Positions 62,840 to 64,000 of a stretch of 64,000 nt of DNA are shown in pieces. Under the pieces are notes generated by a model that was given only the letters and a program-made list of their open reading frames with translations, was not told the DNA's origin and did no database searches. How positions within the stretch are numbered: the stretch's first letter is position 1; each line of letters begins with the position of its first letter. Where the stretch lies: assembly GCA_020073385.1 (NCBI GenBank), contig JAIQFH010000006.1:231950-295949 (forward strand). Direction: 5' to 3'. A program made the translations under genes and the position numbers. This DNA comes from Terriglobia bacterium. Lineage in GTDB: Bacteria > Acidobacteriota > Terriglobia > Terriglobales > Acidobacteriaceae.

Positions 62840-63999
62840 TATCGTCCCATAAGTAAGTGGCATTAGTATTGCAAGGAAAATAGGCGTCTCTGATGCACAA
62901 TGGAGGTGCCTATGGCGATGGGACGACCGAAGGCGGCGTTGGTGTTGAGCCCGGAGCAGCGTGCGCAACTGGAAAGCATGGCCAGTTCCCGTTCGCTTCC
63001 GGCGGGACTGGTGACTCGGGTACGAATTGTTTTGCTGAGTGCGGCGGGAAAGATGAACCAACAGATTGCCCGGCAATTGGGATTGACCAACGCCACCGTG
63101 GGCAAATGGCGGCGACGCTTCGTGGAGCAGGGAGTGGCGGGACTGCATGACGAGTTGCGCCCAGGCCGTCCACGGCCCATCAGCGATGAACGAGTGGCCC
63201 AGTTGGTGCGCAAAACACTGGAGACGAAACCCAAAGGCGGCACCCACTGGAGTGTGCGACAAATCGCAGGCCAGACCCGGCTTTCGAAATCCACGGTGCA
63301 CCGCATTTGGCGGGCCTTCGGGCTGGAGCCGCACCGGCAGCGCCACTTCAAGCTCTCGACCGATCCGTTTTTCGTGGAGAAGGTGCGCGACATCGTGGGA
63401 CTGTACTTGCATCCCCCGGAGAACGCGGTGGTGCTGTGTGTGGACGAGAAGAGCCAAATTCAGGCGCTGGAACGCACCCAGCCCATGCTGCCCATCGGGC
63501 TGGGGTACGTCGAAGGCGTAACCCACGATTATCGGCGTCATGGAACCACGACCCTATTTGCCGCGCTGGACACGGCCAAGGGCACGGTGCTCACGCGCTG
63601 TCGGCAACGACATCGGCATCAAGAATATCTGGACTTTCTGCGGCAGATCGACAACAACGTGCCGCCCGACCTAGACGTGCATGTGATCGTGGACAATTAC
63701 GCGACCCACAAGCATCCGCGGGTGAAGCGCTGGCTGGCGACGCGACCGCGCTTTCATGTGCACTTCACTCCCACCTACGCCTCTTGGCTCAATCAGGTGG
63801 AGATCTGGTTCAACCGGATCACGCAACGAGCTATCCGGCGCGGAACCTTTCGCAGCGTGAAAGAACTGGTGACCAAGATCGATCAATTCGTCGAAAACGA
63901 TAACCAGAACGCGCGGCCCTTCGTTTGGACCGCGACCGCAGATTCCATCTTCGCTAAAGTCCAGCGACTATGTGAACGTATTTCCGGGACAGGACACTA
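62835..63999 (+). mobile_element. IS630-type insertion sequence with TA target duplication
   Basis: The element is bounded by TA at 62835-62836 and 63998-63999, each within a CTAG context. Terminal inverted repeats are GTGTATCGTCCC on the left (62837-62848) and GTGTCCTGTCCC as the reverse complement of 63986-63997 on the right. IS630-family elements are known to target and duplicate TA. It holds a single transposase gene (62900-64000) and looks intact. Confidence 0.85.
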
Positions 64000-64000
64000 G
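62900..64000 (+). CDS. IS630 family transposase
   Basis: This 366-residue transposase has an N-terminal HTH region (about 15-80; RVRIVLLSAAGKMNQQIARQ, LTNATVGKWRRRF), a second HTH (about 110-145; WSVRQIAGQTRLSKSTVHRI) and a DDE catalytic domain. The acidic residues lie in VLCVDEKSQ, VIVDNYATHKH and WLNQVEIWFNR, giving the D-D-E triad of the IS630/Tc1 superfamily. The reading frame is intact and the stop TAG falls at the right end, formed by the target TA plus the next G. GGAGG lies just before the annotated start region; the true start may be the ATG at 62912 (MAMGRPKAAL). It is likely active or recently so. Confidence 0.95.
   Translation: MEVPMAMGRPKAALVLSPEQRAQLESMASSRSLPAGLVTRVRIVLLSAAGKMNQQIARQLGLTNATVGKWRRRFVEQGVAGLHDELRPGRPRPISDERVAQLVRKTLETKPKGGTHWSVRQIAGQTRLSKSTVHRIWRAFGLEPHRQRHFKLSTDPFFVEKVRDIVGLYLHPPENAVVLCVDEKSQIQALERTQPMLPIGLGYVEGVTHDYRRHGTTTLFAALDTAKGTVLTRCRQRHRHQEYLDFLRQIDNNVPPDLDVHVIVDNYATHKHPRVKRWLATRPRFHVHFTPTYASWLNQVEIWFNRITQRAIRRGTFRSVKELVTKIDQFVENDNQNARPFVWTATADSIFAKVQRLCERISGTGH

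Overview
The window is a GC-rich stretch of a Gram-negative chromosome, most likely from an uncultured or little-studied member of the Acidobacteriota (class Terriglobia). This is inferred from the gene mix: a DUF1501 protein, a carboxypeptidase-regulatory-like secreted protein, a CsgG-like protein beside a PknB-type kinase, futalosine-route menaquinone synthesis (mqnC), a full inner-membrane and outer-membrane type IV pilus alignment operon (pilMNOPQ), and intergenic DNA unusually full of short dispersed repeats. There is no rRNA, no tRNA I could recognise and no CRISPR array. One gene is cut by the left edge; the right edge coincides with the end of an IS630-type insertion sequence.

Layout. 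1-3.3 kb: DUF1501 tail, Rieske protein and lone nuoB, NHL-repeat protein. 3.4-13.9 kb: Tat-exported GH2 glycosidase, DHA2-type MFS exporter, MocR/PdxR-type regulator with a divergent small Cys-rich protein, DoxX-like membrane protein, two unknown proteins and an NmrA-like reductase. 14-16 kb: a small operon (membrane protein, DCC1-like protein, TetR) behind a promoter bracketed by two identical 14-bp palindromes. 16-20 kb: Gfo/Idh/MocA oxidoreductase divergent from a DUF1080 hydrolase, then mqnC and a zinc-ribbon protein. 20-25.3 kb: secreted proteins, an ECF sigma factor coupled to a membrane protein, a DUF362 protein and a degraded region with two pseudogene remnants. 25.4-37.5 kb: secreted, regulatory, lipid A acyltransferase, argD, alpha/beta hydrolase, DedA and two tandem beta-barrel proteins. 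37.7-47.2 kb: CsgG-like protein, Ser/Thr kinase, excisionase-type HTH protein and pilMNOPQ. 47.4-51.4 kb: M24 aminopeptidase, accB, accC, thiE. 51.6-57.6 kb: two coupled amino-acid permeases, a TrkA-type K+ channel and bifunctional nnrDE. 57.7-62.5 kb: a second Gfo/Idh/MocA protein, a PilZ protein, tsaE and an S9 peptidase. 62.7-64 kb: a MITE-like element interrupted by an IS630-type element.

How it fits together. The pil operon encodes the PilM-N-O platform, a PilP that carries its own AMIN domain, and the PilQ secretin. The AMIN domains of PilP and PilQ align without gaps (57 of 99 residues identical by hand count), which suggests domain duplication. Four gene pairs overlap by ATGA (tetR with DCC, ECF sigma with membrane protein, pilM with pilN, permease 1 with permease 2), indicating translational coupling. 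The clearest regulatory circuit is the TetR operon.

The most unusual content is between genes: tracts of heptamers, often as two inverted arms; a three-box CTCTGTG element with fixed 10/9 spacing at five loci; MITE-like units with perfect terminal inverted repeats; and multi-hairpin units with compensatory changes between copies. All calls rest on reading the sequence and recalled family knowledge; no database search was run.
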